Virus record (IMG/VR): IMGVR_UViG_3300023172_000008
Span: 1-64,000 of that record
Reading direction: 5' to 3' (one strand)
DNA from: a virus
Length of the DNA stretch: 64,000 nucleotides
Part shown: positions 8,138 through 15,990 of the stretch, piece by piece
Numbering within the stretch: position 1 is the stretch's first letter
How the letters are laid out: each line of letters begins with the position of its first letter
The notes under the pieces: model-generated
Told to the model about the DNA's origin: nothing
Seen by the model: only the letters and a program-made list of their open reading frames with translations
The model's database searches: none
Translations under genes and position numbers: made by a program

Positions 8138-8369
8138 ACCATTAAACACTATACCTTTACAACAGTTTATAGATCGTGTTAAGGGTGCTGATACAAGTAA
8201 AGCACCTGAAGTTAAATTGCCTATAGCAGATGCTAAAGCATTGGCTTTGACACTAGGATCTATAATGTCTAGATTACATGGTGATCTAGAGAAACTAGTC
8301 TACGAAAAGAACAATACAGAAGAAGTCATTAACGTTACCGTCGACGGCGGTAGCACAGACTGGAAATAA
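8124..8369 (+). CDS. Small hypothetical protein
   Basis: An 81-residue protein starting at GTG 8124, overlapping the previous gene by 14 bases, with GGAG eight bases upstream. The middle is a helical stretch, PIADAKALALTLGSIMSRLHGDLEKL, shown here in part as ADAKALALTLGSIMSRL, suggesting a coiled-coil or helix-turn-helix-sized domain. The C-terminus is VTVDGGSTDW. The family is unknown; its position after rnh makes a replication or transcription accessory role possible. Confidence 0.6.
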   Translation: MSTVKPLNTIPLQQFIDRVKGADTSKAPEVKLPIADAKALALTLGSIMSRLHGDLEKLVYEKNNTEEVINVTVDGGSTDWK

Positions 8370-8394
8370 ACTACGCATATTACTCTCTCTTTTG

Positions 8395-8402
8395 GATAAA
8401 TA
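8395..8402 (+). promoter_or_regulatory. T4-type late promoter candidate
   Basis: GATAAATA matches the T4 late consensus TATAAATA at seven of eight positions. It sits in the 52-base gap between two genes, 20 bases before the ATG at 8422, which is a typical distance for a T4 late promoter. Confidence 0.55.
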
Positions 8403-8421
8403 CATTAGTGAGAGAAAAGAT

Positions 8422-8712
8422 ATGAGTAGACCAAAACCAACAGTTCTTTTAGAACACGTTAATAAAAAAACATACAGGACTGAGCAAGTGCTTCAGGCTG
8501 AAGCCATTTGGGCTGTGTTTTATCAGAACAAACCATTCAATTTAAAGTCAGCAAATATGCTAACTAACTATCCCGGACCAAAATATAAGAAAGTGTCTTT
8601 TTCGAATCCAGGACACGCACACAACCTAGCAAAGAAATTAAACGATATGTTTAATTGCAGTGATTTTGATGTAGTCAAACTCACCCAAGGCGAAATAGTA
8701 AAAGAAGATTAA
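8422..8712 (+). CDS. Small conserved phage protein
   Basis: A 96-residue basic protein starting at ATG 8422 (MSRPKPTVLLEHVN). The frame also opens at a TTG inside the promoter region, which I reject. It contains QAEAIWAVFYQNKPFNLK and a motif PGPKYKKVSFSNPGHAHNLAKKLN. I remember the SFSNPGHA-type block from similar small proteins of T4-like marine phages, without a known role. It may bind nucleic acid, given its basic charge and its place after the replication genes. Confidence 0.65.
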   Translation: MSRPKPTVLLEHVNKKTYRTEQVLQAEAIWAVFYQNKPFNLKSANMLTNYPGPKYKKVSFSNPGHAHNLAKKLNDMFNCSDFDVVKLTQGEIVKED

Positions 8713-8713
8713 A

Positions 8714-9109
8714 ATGAACTGGAAAGAAACCTATACAAAGGTATTCTTAAAACAAGCCGGTATTAGTATTAACGAAAGTACTATGAAAGAGTATATGCCG
8801 CTTTGGTGGCAAAATACTAGAGAAAAGACTTCGGGTGGATTACGTCTTACAGACGAAGGTATGATGTTTTTGATGGAAACATTAGAACTAGCAACATACG
8901 AAATTCCATTTCCGCCCGATTTTAGAATGACTACCCAAGTTGTAATATTCTTAGATAAATTTATTGACTGTCCTTACTATATTACAAACAAAAGTATTAC
9001 AGTTACAAGTGAAAAAAAGAGCATGGAATTGCACCTTTTTAGCGGAGATGTACGCAAGTACGGATTGGCAAAAGCACTCAAAAGAACAGAAGAACACGAA
9101 GATTCTTAA
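8714..9109 (+). CDS. Hypothetical protein
   Basis: A 131-residue protein that follows the previous stop by one base. It starts MNWKETYTKVFLKQAG and contains GGLRLTDEGMMFLMETLEL and FLDKFIDCPYYITNKSITVTSEK, a mostly alpha/beta composition that suggests a compact winged-helix-like or mixed domain. There is no catalytic motif. It ends the operon that began at folE; a 120-base promoter-containing gap follows. Confidence 0.65.
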   Translation: MNWKETYTKVFLKQAGISINESTMKEYMPLWWQNTREKTSGGLRLTDEGMMFLMETLELATYEIPFPPDFRMTTQVVIFLDKFIDCPYYITNKSITVTSEKKSMELHLFSGDVRKYGLAKALKRTEEHEDS

Positions 9110-9148
9110 TAAAAACCAAAAATATTTCCAAAATAATTAAAAAAAGAC

Positions 9149-9176
9149 TTGACTTTTATCCTAGTGATGCTATACT
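9149..9176 (+). promoter_or_regulatory. Sigma70-type promoter before the MoxR-type ATPase gene
   Basis: TTGACT at 9149-9154 and TATACT at 9171-9176 each differ from consensus at one base; the spacer is 16 bases. The gap around it (9110-9232) is very AT-rich and holds nothing else I can identify. The gene start at 9233 has a strong GAGGAG ribosome-binding site. Confidence 0.7.
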
Positions 9177-9232
9177 ATATACATAGTTAGAAATTAACTA
9201 TGGCACTGAAACAAAGATACGAGGAGTACAAA

Positions 9233-10321
9233 ATGGAAAACATTGCAATCCGTCAAGTTGGTCCTAATGCGGCTAAGAAAGCAATCGTTAGGGCAATGAG
9301 TAAAAAGCGTCCCATATTTATTTGGGGTGCACCAGGTATTGGTAAATCCGATATCGTTGAACAAATTACAGACAGTTTTGAAAACTCTCTGCTAATTGAT
9401 ATTCGTTTGTCATTATGGGAACCTACAGATATTAAAGGTATGCCATATTATTCGGCAAATGATAACACTATGAAATGGGCACCGCCTGTAGAACTTCCAG
9501 ACGAAAAGATGGCTAAGAAATATAAGACCATCGTTTTGTTTATGGACGAAATGAATTCAGCCGCGCCGGCAGTACAGGCCGCGGCATATCAATTGGTACT
9601 TAACCGTAGGGTTGGTACTTACAAACTGCCAGACAATGTTCTTATTGTCGCCGCTGGTAACCGTGAAGCAGACAAAGGTGTCACTTACCGTATGCCGGCT
9701 CCATTGGCTAACCGTTTTGTACACTTGGAAATGAAAGTGGACTTTGATGATTGGTTTGCTTGGGCAGTTGATAACAAGATCCACAACGATGTTGTTGGTT
9801 TCTTAACTTTTAGTAAAAAGGACTTGTATGACTTTGATCCTAAATCTCCGTCACGTTCTTTTGCTACACCGCGTTCTTGGTCATTTGTATCCGAATTACT
9901 TGAGGATGATGATGACGAGAATACCACTACCGATTTGGTTAGTGGTGCAGTCGGCGAAGGTTTGGCTGTTAAGTTTATGGCACACCGTAAGGTTGCCGCA
10001 AACTTGCCTAACCCAACTGATGTACTTGCTGGTAAGGCTAAAACACTTGATACTAAAGAAATCAGTGCCATGTATTCCTTAACAGTATCTTTGTGTTATG
10101 AACTTAAAGAAGCGTCTGACAAAGGCGATAAGAAGTTTGACGATAAAGTAAATAACTTCTTACGTTTTGCAATGGATAACTTCGATACTGAATTGGTTGT
10201 AATGGGTATTAAACTTGCCCTCACTCAATACCAATTGCCAATCGATCCAGACGAAGTTGAATGCTTTGACGAGTTTCATGACAAGTTTGGCAAGTATATT
10301 AAGGCCGCACAGGCTTCATAA
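9233..10321 (+). CDS. MoxR-type AAA+ ATPase
   Basis: A 362-residue protein. I start it at ATG 9233 because GAGGAG lies seven bases upstream; an in-frame ATG at 9200 has no such site. Walker A is GAPGIGKS (about 32-39), Walker B is IVLFMDEMN (about 98-106), and sensor-1 is VLIVAAGN followed by RMPAPLANRF, typical of MoxR proteins. MoxR ATPases act as chaperone or remodelling motors and are nearly always paired with VWA-domain partners. The next gene is exactly such a partner. Each gene has its own promoter, with a terminator between them. Confidence 0.88.
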   Translation: MENIAIRQVGPNAAKKAIVRAMSKKRPIFIWGAPGIGKSDIVEQITDSFENSLLIDIRLSLWEPTDIKGMPYYSANDNTMKWAPPVELPDEKMAKKYKTIVLFMDEMNSAAPAVQAAAYQLVLNRRVGTYKLPDNVLIVAAGNREADKGVTYRMPAPLANRFVHLEMKVDFDDWFAWAVDNKIHNDVVGFLTFSKKDLYDFDPKSPSRSFATPRSWSFVSELLEDDDDENTTTDLVSGAVGEGLAVKFMAHRKVAANLPNPTDVLAGKAKTLDTKEISAMYSLTVSLCYELKEASDKGDKKFDDKVNNFLRFAMDNFDTELVVMGIKLALTQYQLPIDPDEVECFDEFHDKFGKYIKAAQAS

Positions 10322-10330
10322 TTGGAGCAT

Positions 10331-10360
10331 TTGGGGGAGAGTTTTTGGATTCTCCCCCAA
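10331..10360 (+). terminator. Hairpin terminator after the MoxR-type gene
   Basis: A perfect 10-base stem (TTGGGGGAGA at 10331-10340 with TCTCCCCCAA at 10351-10360) encloses a 10-base loop and is followed by TTCTTT. Its G:C-rich stem stands out in an AT-rich genome. It begins ten bases after the stop codon. Confidence 0.82.
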
Positions 10361-10368
10361 TTCTTTGG

Positions 10369-10397
10369 TTGACATTTACCGTTAAATATACTATAAT
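10369..10397 (+). promoter_or_regulatory. Consensus sigma70-type promoter before the VWA gene
   Basis: TTGACA (10369-10374) and TATAAT (10392-10397) are perfect consensus boxes with a 17-base spacer. The spacer contains GTTAAATA (10381-10388), a partial match to the T4 late consensus. The promoter begins only eight bases after the terminator stem, so the downstream gene is insulated from read-through. Confidence 0.85.
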
Positions 10398-10447
10398 AAT
10401 TACTATAATAGTAATTTGATAGTAAAATAATAAGGCACAAGGAGAAC

Positions 10448-11725
10448 ATGGCAATGAGTGTAGCAACAACAGAAACTGTAGAAACACCAGAAATTGAAAT
10501 TACTGACGAACTTCGTGCAGAAGTTCAAGACAGAATTATTGTAGCAAGAGTAGGTTTGCTACTTCGCCATCCGTTTTTTGGTAATATGGCTACACGTCTT
10601 GTATTACAAGAAGCAAATGAATGGTGTCCAACTGCCGCAACAGACGGTCGTAACTTATATTATAATGTTGCGTTCTTTTCTCAAATGTCAAATAAAGAAA
10701 TTGAATTCGTTATTGCACACGAAATTTTGCATTGTGTATTTGACCATATGACACGTAGAGAAGACCGTGATCCGCAAATACATAACATTGCCGCAGACTA
10801 TATTGTAAACAATACTCTTGTTAGAGATCGTATTGGCGAAAAGCCTAAAGACATTCCAATTTTCCAAGACTTTAAATATGAAGGTTGGACTTCAGAAGCA
10901 GTATATGATGATATCTTTGAAAAGTATGATCAAGAACAACTTGAGCAACTAGGTAAACTTCTTGACGAACACGTTGATTGGGATAAAGATAATCAAGGTA
11001 GTGGTCAATCTAAAAGTAAAGATGGCAAAGACGGTAAAGGCAAGGCGCCGTCTTACAGTAAAGAAGAATTACGTAAAATCCGTGACGAAATTAAAGAGAA
11101 TATGATTAGTGCGGCACAGGCGGCTGGTGCTGGTAATATTCCTAAAGAAGTAGAACGTATTATTAAAGAACTTACAGAACCTAAAATGAACTGGCGTGAA
11201 TTGTTACGTCAGCAAATTCAATCTACTATTAAAAATGATTTTACATTCCAACGTCCTTCACGTAAGGCCTGGCACACTAATGCAATTTTACCAGGTATGA
11301 ACTTCGACGAAACAATTGATATTTGTGTTGCAGTAGATATGTCAGGGTCAATTGGTAATGATCAGGCAAAAGATTTCCTAAGTGAAATACAAGGTATTAT
11401 GGCAGAGTATCAAGACTACAATATTAAAGTATGGTGTTTTGATACTGATGTATATAACGAACAAGACTTCCGTGCTGACAGTGGTGAAAGTTTAGACGAC
11501 TACCAAGTTGTTGGCGGTGGCGGTACAGACTTCATGGCTAACTGGAAATACATGAAAGAACACGATATTCAACCGAAGCGTTTCATTATGTTTACAGATG
11601 GTTATCCATGGGATTCATGGGGTGATGAAGATTACTGTGATACAGTATTTGTTATTCATTCACATCATGACAAAAACTTGCAGGCACCATTCGGGTTAAC
11701 TGCTCACTATGAAAAGGCGGCATGA
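10448..11725 (+). CDS. Metallopeptidase-like and VWA domain protein, partner of the MoxR-type ATPase
   Basis: This 425-residue protein has an N-terminal zinc-peptidase-like domain with HEILHCVFDH (His91, Glu92, His95, third His100) and a C-terminal von Willebrand A domain with a MIDAS motif, VAVDMSGSIG, and a later GGGGTDF. A Lys/Gly-rich linker with SGQSKSKDGKDGKG separates the two. The layout matches bacterial proteins that pair with MoxR ATPases (DUF2201-like N-terminus plus VWA-like C-terminus). AAGGAG precedes two possible starts, ATG 10448 and ATG 10454; the second has better spacing. The pair may remodel or activate a metal-dependent complex or help virion assembly; the client is unknown. 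Confidence 0.85.
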   Translation: MAMSVATTETVETPEIEITDELRAEVQDRIIVARVGLLLRHPFFGNMATRLVLQEANEWCPTAATDGRNLYYNVAFFSQMSNKEIEFVIAHEILHCVFDHMTRREDRDPQIHNIAADYIVNNTLVRDRIGEKPKDIPIFQDFKYEGWTSEAVYDDIFEKYDQEQLEQLGKLLDEHVDWDKDNQGSGQSKSKDGKDGKGKAPSYSKEELRKIRDEIKENMISAAQAAGAGNIPKEVERIIKELTEPKMNWRELLRQQIQSTIKNDFTFQRPSRKAWHTNAILPGMNFDETIDICVAVDMSGSIGNDQAKDFLSEIQGIMAEYQDYNIKVWCFDTDVYNEQDFRADSGESLDDYQVVGGGGTDFMANWKYMKEHDIQPKRFIMFTDGYPWDSWGDEDYCDTVFVIHSHHDKNLQAPFGLTAHYEKAA

Positions 11726-11997
11726 CAGTTTTGAAAAACGGACAACCGAATGCCTTAGACTTCTTTGGCATTAGAGAGTTAAGAACTTTTCCAAAACATT
11801 TTGACTTTGTTACAGTTGAAATGCGTTATAACCTTGAAGACTCTATAAGAAAATGGATAAAGCATAATCTTAAAGGTCGTTTTTATATTGGCAGATCGTT
11901 GAATGACGACTTTAATCCAATACTCAAAATTGGTTTTGAAAGCCACAAAGAACTATCTTATTTCATGTTGGCTTGTCCACATTTGAAGTATGCATAA
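11722..11997 (+). CDS. Small hypothetical protein coupled to the VWA gene
   Basis: A 91-residue protein whose ATG overlaps the VWA stop (ATGA). It has an alpha/beta look: FFGIRELRTFPKHFDFVTVEM, shown in part as RELRTFPKHFDFVTV, then a helix (DSIRKWIKHNLKGRFYIG) and a strand (ILKIGFES). It lacks catalytic motifs. Tight coupling suggests a role with the MoxR/VWA pair. A hairpin follows two bases after the stop. Confidence 0.6.
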   Translation: MTVLKNGQPNALDFFGIRELRTFPKHFDFVTVEMRYNLEDSIRKWIKHNLKGRFYIGRSLNDDFNPILKIGFESHKELSYFMLACPHLKYA

Positions 11998-11999
11998 GT

Positions 12000-12028
12000 A
12001 CATAGCAGTAAATAATTAAGTGCTATGT
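12000..12028 (+). other. Hairpin in intergenic gap
   Basis: ACATAGCA (12000-12007) pairs with TGCTATGT (12021-12028) around a 13-base loop. The loop contains TAAATA, the core of a T4 late promoter (AGTAAATA at 12007-12014). The downstream arm is not followed by a T run, so it is a weak terminator candidate, or an mRNA end-stabilising structure. Confidence 0.45.
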
Positions 12029-12038
12029 TAATTAGTAC

Positions 12039-12052
12039 AAATGATATCATTT
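12039..12052. promoter_or_regulatory. Perfect 14-base palindrome before a small acidic gene
   Basis: AAATGATATCATTT is fully self-complementary and ends directly before the ribosome-binding site AAAAGGAG (12053-12060) of the gene at 12067. It could be an operator or a translational control element; no protein known to bind it is apparent. Confidence 0.4.
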
Positions 12053-12066
12053 AAAAGGAGACATTA

Positions 12067-12384
12067 ATGTCAGAAGAAAACAAAACACCACAAGCGGCAA
12101 CTCCGCCACAAGGTCAAGTTAGTGCAGAACTAACTGTACAAGACTTGAGTGTTTTAAAAACTATCATTGAGGTTGCACAATCTCGTGGTGCTTTTAAAGC
12201 AAACGAACTAGAAGCAGTAGGCAAAACTTTCAACAAGTTAGAAACATTTTTAACTACTGTATCAAACCAACAAGTTGGTGAACAAGCAAAAGCACCAGCA
12301 ACGCCAGCGGCGGCTCCAAAGACTGAAGTAAAAGATACTCCAGTATCATCAGAAGACGCGGCGGCGGCACTAGGAGCATCATAA
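12067..12384 (+). CDS. Small conserved T4-like phage protein
   Basis: A 105-residue protein with a strong AAAAGGAG site. The N-terminal and C-terminal parts are low-complexity (Pro, Ala, Gln, Thr rich, such as APATPAAAPKTEV). The core is a helical segment, VQDLSVLKTIIEVAQSRG, followed by KANELEAVGKTFNKLETFL. I recall this LxxLxxIIxVAxxRGAF-type core from small proteins conserved in T4-like marine phages, with no known role. It is co-translated with the next gene through a one-base overlap. Confidence 0.7.
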   Translation: MSEENKTPQAATPPQGQVSAELTVQDLSVLKTIIEVAQSRGAFKANELEAVGKTFNKLETFLTTVSNQQVGEQAKAPATPAAAPKTEVKDTPVSSEDAAAALGAS

Positions 12385-12992
12385 TGGCTATTAAGCACGT
12401 AGGTAGATTTAAATCAAATGGTCGTAAATGCGTAGTAGTATTTCGTACACTACCTAACGATCCAGAACACGCACTTGTAGTTCAAACTGAGAACTTAGGT
12501 GATAACGAACACGACACTCTAATGAGATTAGTTGAATCTAACACTGGTCAAGTATCTGAAGAATTAGCAGATGCTATGCAACGTACACCGTTACAAGACG
12601 GTAGTATTATGTTAGCAAATTTCCATACTAATGGTAAACTAACTAAGGTTGCAACTAAAGATATTGAGATGACACCAGATACGCAGACTGTTATTAATCT
12701 TGCCGAACTAAACTCAATCATTGCTGAACAAAAAGGCGTGAGTATTAACGATCTAGCAGTAAACGGTTCATCAGTACAAGAAGTAGGTACAGCAAATGAA
12801 ATGCCTGCTAGTACTGTAGAAGCACAGGCGCAAACAGCACAGGTAGAAGAACAACCTTTATCAGATGAAGATCTTGCTAAAAATATGAGAGCAGATGCTG
12901 ATAGAATGTTTAAGGAAGCAGAGCGTCTTAGAAAAGAGGCTGAAGAATTAAGTCCGTCTAAGAAAAAGGCTTCTTCCAATGCCAAAGCGTAA
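12384..12992 (+). CDS. Conserved T4-like phage protein with helical tail
   Basis: A 202-residue protein. The first half is a beta-rich domain (KHVGRFKSNGRKCVVVFRTL, in part GRKCVVVFRTLPND) and the C-terminus is a charged Ala/Glu/Lys helix (ADADRMFKEAERLRKEAEEL), probably a coiled coil, ending in a basic tail. The start overlaps the previous stop, and the end overlaps the next gene by 14 bases. The place just before the tail-fibre-like gene suggests a virion-assembly accessory role, which is inference only. Confidence 0.65.
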   Translation: MAIKHVGRFKSNGRKCVVVFRTLPNDPEHALVVQTENLGDNEHDTLMRLVESNTGQVSEELADAMQRTPLQDGSIMLANFHTNGKLTKVATKDIEMTPDTQTVINLAELNSIIAEQKGVSINDLAVNGSSVQEVGTANEMPASTVEAQAQTAQVEEQPLSDEDLAKNMRADADRMFKEAERLRKEAEELSPSKKKASSNAKA

Positions 12993-13296
12993 AGGACTTT
13001 CTCAGGACGTTATAGATAAATGGCCCGAAGTATTCAAGGATGTGGAGGTTAAAGCAATCCCCCTTGAATACTTGGAAAGTGTACAAGTTACGTTTAACAA
13101 TGGCAAAGTATGGGAAATCACTATAAATCGCAACGCTTCTAACACTATGCTTAACAAAGACGTAGAAAAATCGCTAAATGATATGTTTAAAACCTATGAT
13201 TCTAGCATTAAAAACGTTGATTTCAAAGTAGACACAGATAGAGTTAAAGAGGACGTTCAAAAACGCACAAAACAGTTTTTAAAGAAGAAGAAGTAA
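12979..13296 (+). CDS. Small basic conserved phage protein
   Basis: A 105-residue protein that starts inside the end of the previous gene. It has an alpha/beta core, VEVKAIPLEYLESVQVTFNN, shown in part as IPLEYLESVQVTF, with GKVWEITINRNA, and a strongly basic C-terminus (KRTKQFLKKKK). No enzymatic motif is present. It is the last gene before a late promoter and a fibre gene. Confidence 0.65.
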   Translation: MPKRKGLSQDVIDKWPEVFKDVEVKAIPLEYLESVQVTFNNGKVWEITINRNASNTMLNKDVEKSLNDMFKTYDSSIKNVDFKVDTDRVKEDVQKRTKQFLKKKK

Positions 13297-13309
13297 TTTT
13301 TCTATTTGG

Positions 13310-13317
13310 CATAAATA
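13310..13317 (+). promoter_or_regulatory. T4-type late promoter for the fibre-like gene
   Basis: CATAAATA matches seven of eight bases of TATAAATA. It lies 33 bases before the ATG at 13351, which has an AGGAG site eight bases upstream. Late expression fits a structural product. Confidence 0.65.
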
Positions 13318-13350
13318 CTATATAATAGAAGAACACTAGGAGTGCTTTAG

Positions 13351-14718
13351 ATGGCTTTAAGATTACGCAGAGGAACTGATCAACAACGTCAGTTAATAAC
13401 ACCTTTAGAAGGTGAACTGATATACACTACAGATACCAAACGACTATATATCGGTGATGGTACAACTGCTGGTGGTATTGCTGTAGATACAGCAGGACAG
13501 TTTTTAGGCTCAAACTTAGACTTATCAGGTTACGATATTGACGGACAAGGTAACATCAATATCGACGGTAATATTACTGCAACAGGAAATATGACTGTTG
13601 ACGGTAACTTCACTCTTGGCGGTAACATCACAGTTGGTGATTCAAATACAGATACAGTTAACTTTGCGGCTAAAATCGAATCAAGCCTAATTCCAGATGT
13701 TGATGGTGCAAGAAATGTTGGTTCTACAACTAACAGATTTGGTAGTGTTTATTCTAACTTTATTAGTGTTACAGACAGCATTGAAGCAGGTTATATTAAT
13801 GCCAATGTTGTTGGCAATGACAGTACAGTAATTGTTAACGTAGCAACAGGTGCTATTACAGCAACAGGACAACTAACTGGTGATGTTCTTGCAACAGATA
13901 ATTCATTGTTCTTTAATGCTACATCAAAAGCAGTAACAGCAGGCGCAGGTGTATTTACAGGTGCTGTTAGTGCTCCAAGTTTTACAGGTTCTTTAACAGG
14001 TGATGTTAACGGTTCTATTTTCGGTGATGACTCTACTGCACTAGTAGATGCTGTAAGAAATACAGTAACCTTAAACAACGGTGTTGTTAGATTTGATGGT
14101 AATCAAATTGAACTTAGCGGTGTTGACTATATGGCACTTGGTAAAGAAACAGACGTTGCTGGACCTACATTTAGAATTACAAACGTTGACGCTTCACCAC
14201 CGTTAGACTTAGTTACACTTGCAGGTACTAACATTGGTAATATTTCTAAAGTAAACTTTTCAAGTAAGCACGGTGATATTCAAAACCCTGTTAGAGCAAC
14301 AGCAGGTGACTTCATTGGTGCATTAAGTTCACGAGCATGGGATCCAGATGTAGGTGACTATGTTCCATCAAGTATTATTGGTTGGACCGTTGACGAAAAT
14401 ACAACTCCAGCACAAGATATTGCTAATGGTAAAATCTTATTCATTAACAACGCAGGTTCAGGTTCTGCTCCGTCACTTAATGTTATGTCATATGACTCAC
14501 GTGGCTATCTAGCAGTTAACAGAACAGTTGGTTATGTTGCAAGTGCTACATTAGATGTTAACGGTTTTGCTAAACTAACTCCACAAACAGCAGAGCCAAC
14601 AGCAAGTGAAGGTATTATTGCAATCGCAGACGGTACTAGTTGGGATCCTGCATCAAAAGCAGGTGCAGTAAGTTATCCAGTGTACTACGATGGTAATGCT
14701 TGGAACGCTTTCTATTAA
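13351..14718 (+). CDS. Tail-fibre-like structural protein
   Basis: A 455-residue protein with an N-terminus (LRLRRGTDQQRQLITPLEGE, then LIYTTDTKRLYIGDGTTAGG) of the kind seen in phage tail and receptor-binding proteins (the Mtd N-terminal-type module). The middle is a series of repeated Gly/Asn/Thr-rich strands such as GNITATGNMTVDGNFTLGG, which suggests a beta-helical fibre shaft. The C-terminal third (AVSYPVYYDGNAWNAFY) may be a tip domain. It is preceded by a late promoter and stands alone on the plus strand, far from the main tail cluster on the minus strand. Confidence 0.75.
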   Translation: MALRLRRGTDQQRQLITPLEGELIYTTDTKRLYIGDGTTAGGIAVDTAGQFLGSNLDLSGYDIDGQGNINIDGNITATGNMTVDGNFTLGGNITVGDSNTDTVNFAAKIESSLIPDVDGARNVGSTTNRFGSVYSNFISVTDSIEAGYINANVVGNDSTVIVNVATGAITATGQLTGDVLATDNSLFFNATSKAVTAGAGVFTGAVSAPSFTGSLTGDVNGSIFGDDSTALVDAVRNTVTLNNGVVRFDGNQIELSGVDYMALGKETDVAGPTFRITNVDASPPLDLVTLAGTNIGNISKVNFSSKHGDIQNPVRATAGDFIGALSSRAWDPDVGDYVPSSIIGWTVDENTTPAQDIANGKILFINNAGSGSAPSLNVMSYDSRGYLAVNRTVGYVASATLDVNGFAKLTPQTAEPTASEGIIAIADGTSWDPASKAGAVSYPVYYDGNAWNAFY

Positions 14719-14762
14719 TTCAGCATTAATAACTCCTAAGTAAATTTCAACTAAGTAAGAGT

Positions 14763-15431
14763 ATGAGCACACTTACACTCTATACATCAGGCTCTACAGA
14801 GCAACCAAAAGAAGTTGTCCATTCTTGGGAATACATAAAAGAATGTGCAACCAAAAGTATAAAAGAAATTGGTTTAACCAAACACGATAGAGTATTAGAT
14901 GTGTTTCCAGCAAACACTATTGCCCACTACACAATCACCGCCGTTCCTGCGTTTTTAAGCGGCGCACAGCACGTTTCTAGTAACTTTAATGCCTATACCT
15001 ACCCTGAACTGTTTAACCGCGTTAAACCGACGTATATTAGTTTAATACCACGCCATTTAGAACTGTTACAAAAGACCAAAGGCTTTAAAGAGTTGGATAT
15101 GAGTTGTGTCCGTTATATGGTTACTGGTAGTTCCAAAATAGAACAAAGTTTTATAGATGCATTTAAAGAACGTGGTGTCCAAACTGTAGCAAATTGGTAT
15201 GGTATGACAGAATTTCCGCCACCTGTAATGATTGGGTATAATAGTACATCATTTGATCTAAACACAATAAAAGACGATCATGTAATGTTTATGCCTGTAA
15301 CTCCTGATGGCAAATTATGTCAATGCCATATTAACGGTAGAGCAACAGGAGATGTATTTAATATTGAAACAATGGAATTTCACTCACGCATAGAAGAGCC
15401 TAATGGAAGAACTTGGAAGAACAATTTTTAA
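14763..15431 (+). CDS. Minimal adenylate-forming (ANL / acyl-CoA synthetase-like) protein
   Basis: A 222-residue protein that holds the core of an adenylating enzyme. It has the phosphate loop LYTSGSTEQPKEVVHS (the usual form is YTSGSTGxPKGV), the NWYGMTEFPPP block (YGxTE) and a final GDVF resembling the TGD motif. It lacks the N-terminal subdomain of about 150 residues and the whole C-terminal lid with its catalytic Lys; typical enzymes are 500 residues or more. Family members activate carboxylic acids as acyl-AMP. The retained blocks are well kept, which argues for a functional small enzyme rather than decay, but activity is uncertain. It overlaps the next gene by 29 bases. Confidence 0.75.
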   Translation: MSTLTLYTSGSTEQPKEVVHSWEYIKECATKSIKEIGLTKHDRVLDVFPANTIAHYTITAVPAFLSGAQHVSSNFNAYTYPELFNRVKPTYISLIPRHLELLQKTKGFKELDMSCVRYMVTGSSKIEQSFIDAFKERGVQTVANWYGMTEFPPPVMIGYNSTSFDLNTIKDDHVMFMPVTPDGKLCQCHINGRATGDVFNIETMEFHSRIEEPNGRTWKNNF

Positions 15432-15990
15432 TAACGATACTAGAAGAATAGTAAAACTTTCTGAAGTAGATGTCTTTTCTGTAAAAGATTTTTGTGAAGA
15501 ATGTAACAAATTAGGATTACAAAATAATAAGTCTTTAGAAAGAATGAAGTGGGATACTGCTACTTGGTTTGCGGCATTAGACGAAAGTAAAATTTATTCT
15601 ATTGCAGGATATCATAAATTAAACATAGACGAACACTCGTATCGTGTGTTATTCCGCGGTGCTCAACTCCCAGGATACAATCCTAATACTTTTAGTAAAG
15701 ATGTATATGCTAGTGTTGTTCACTGGACTTACTTATTAGAAGCACAAATTAACGATATATTAAAACAAGACCCACAAGCAAAACTTTACATAAGCACAAA
15801 CATAGATAAAAATAACGATGCACCTAGCAGTCATAAACTTACTAGTATGATGACTCCGTTATTAATCAAACGTAAATTATTAAGTTTAGAATATGAAAAT
15901 ATAGACCTATACTTTACAAAACAAAACTTGTATAGGGTAAATGTTGAAGAATATTTTAAACAGCGTTCTGCTTATTTTGATAGTAAGTAA
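15403..15990 (+). CDS. Possible GNAT-like acyltransferase
   Basis: A 195-residue protein. The order of segments resembles a GNAT fold: a strand pair (WFAALDESKIYSIAGYHKL, then YRVLFRGAQLPGY), a long helix (VVHWTYLLEAQINDIL), a strand (AKLYISTNI) and a C-terminal helix and strand (MTPLLIKRKLLSLEYENID). The classical RxxGxG/A acetyl-CoA loop is not visible, so the assignment is tentative. It partners with the minimal adenylating enzyme by overlap; an activated acyl group from that enzyme could be its donor (inference). Its 3' end overlaps the convergent halogenase-like gene by 35 bases. Confidence 0.4.
   Translation: MEELGRTIFNNDTRRIVKLSEVDVFSVKDFCEECNKLGLQNNKSLERMKWDTATWFAALDESKIYSIAGYHKLNIDEHSYRVLFRGAQLPGYNPNTFSKDVYASVVHWTYLLEAQINDILKQDPQAKLYISTNIDKNNDAPSSHKLTSMMTPLLIKRKLLSLEYENIDLYFTKQNLYRVNVEEYFKQRSAYFDSK

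Noticed and set aside
12548-12985. A 145-codon minus-strand frame opposite a conserved phage gene
   Set aside because: It has no start signal and its composition (Ser, Ala, Cys rich) is the mirror of a Glu/Lys/Ala-rich helix on the other strand.
14719-14762. Terminator or promoter between the fibre-like gene and the adenylating-enzyme gene
   Set aside because: The gap has no stable inverted repeat and no good match to either promoter consensus.
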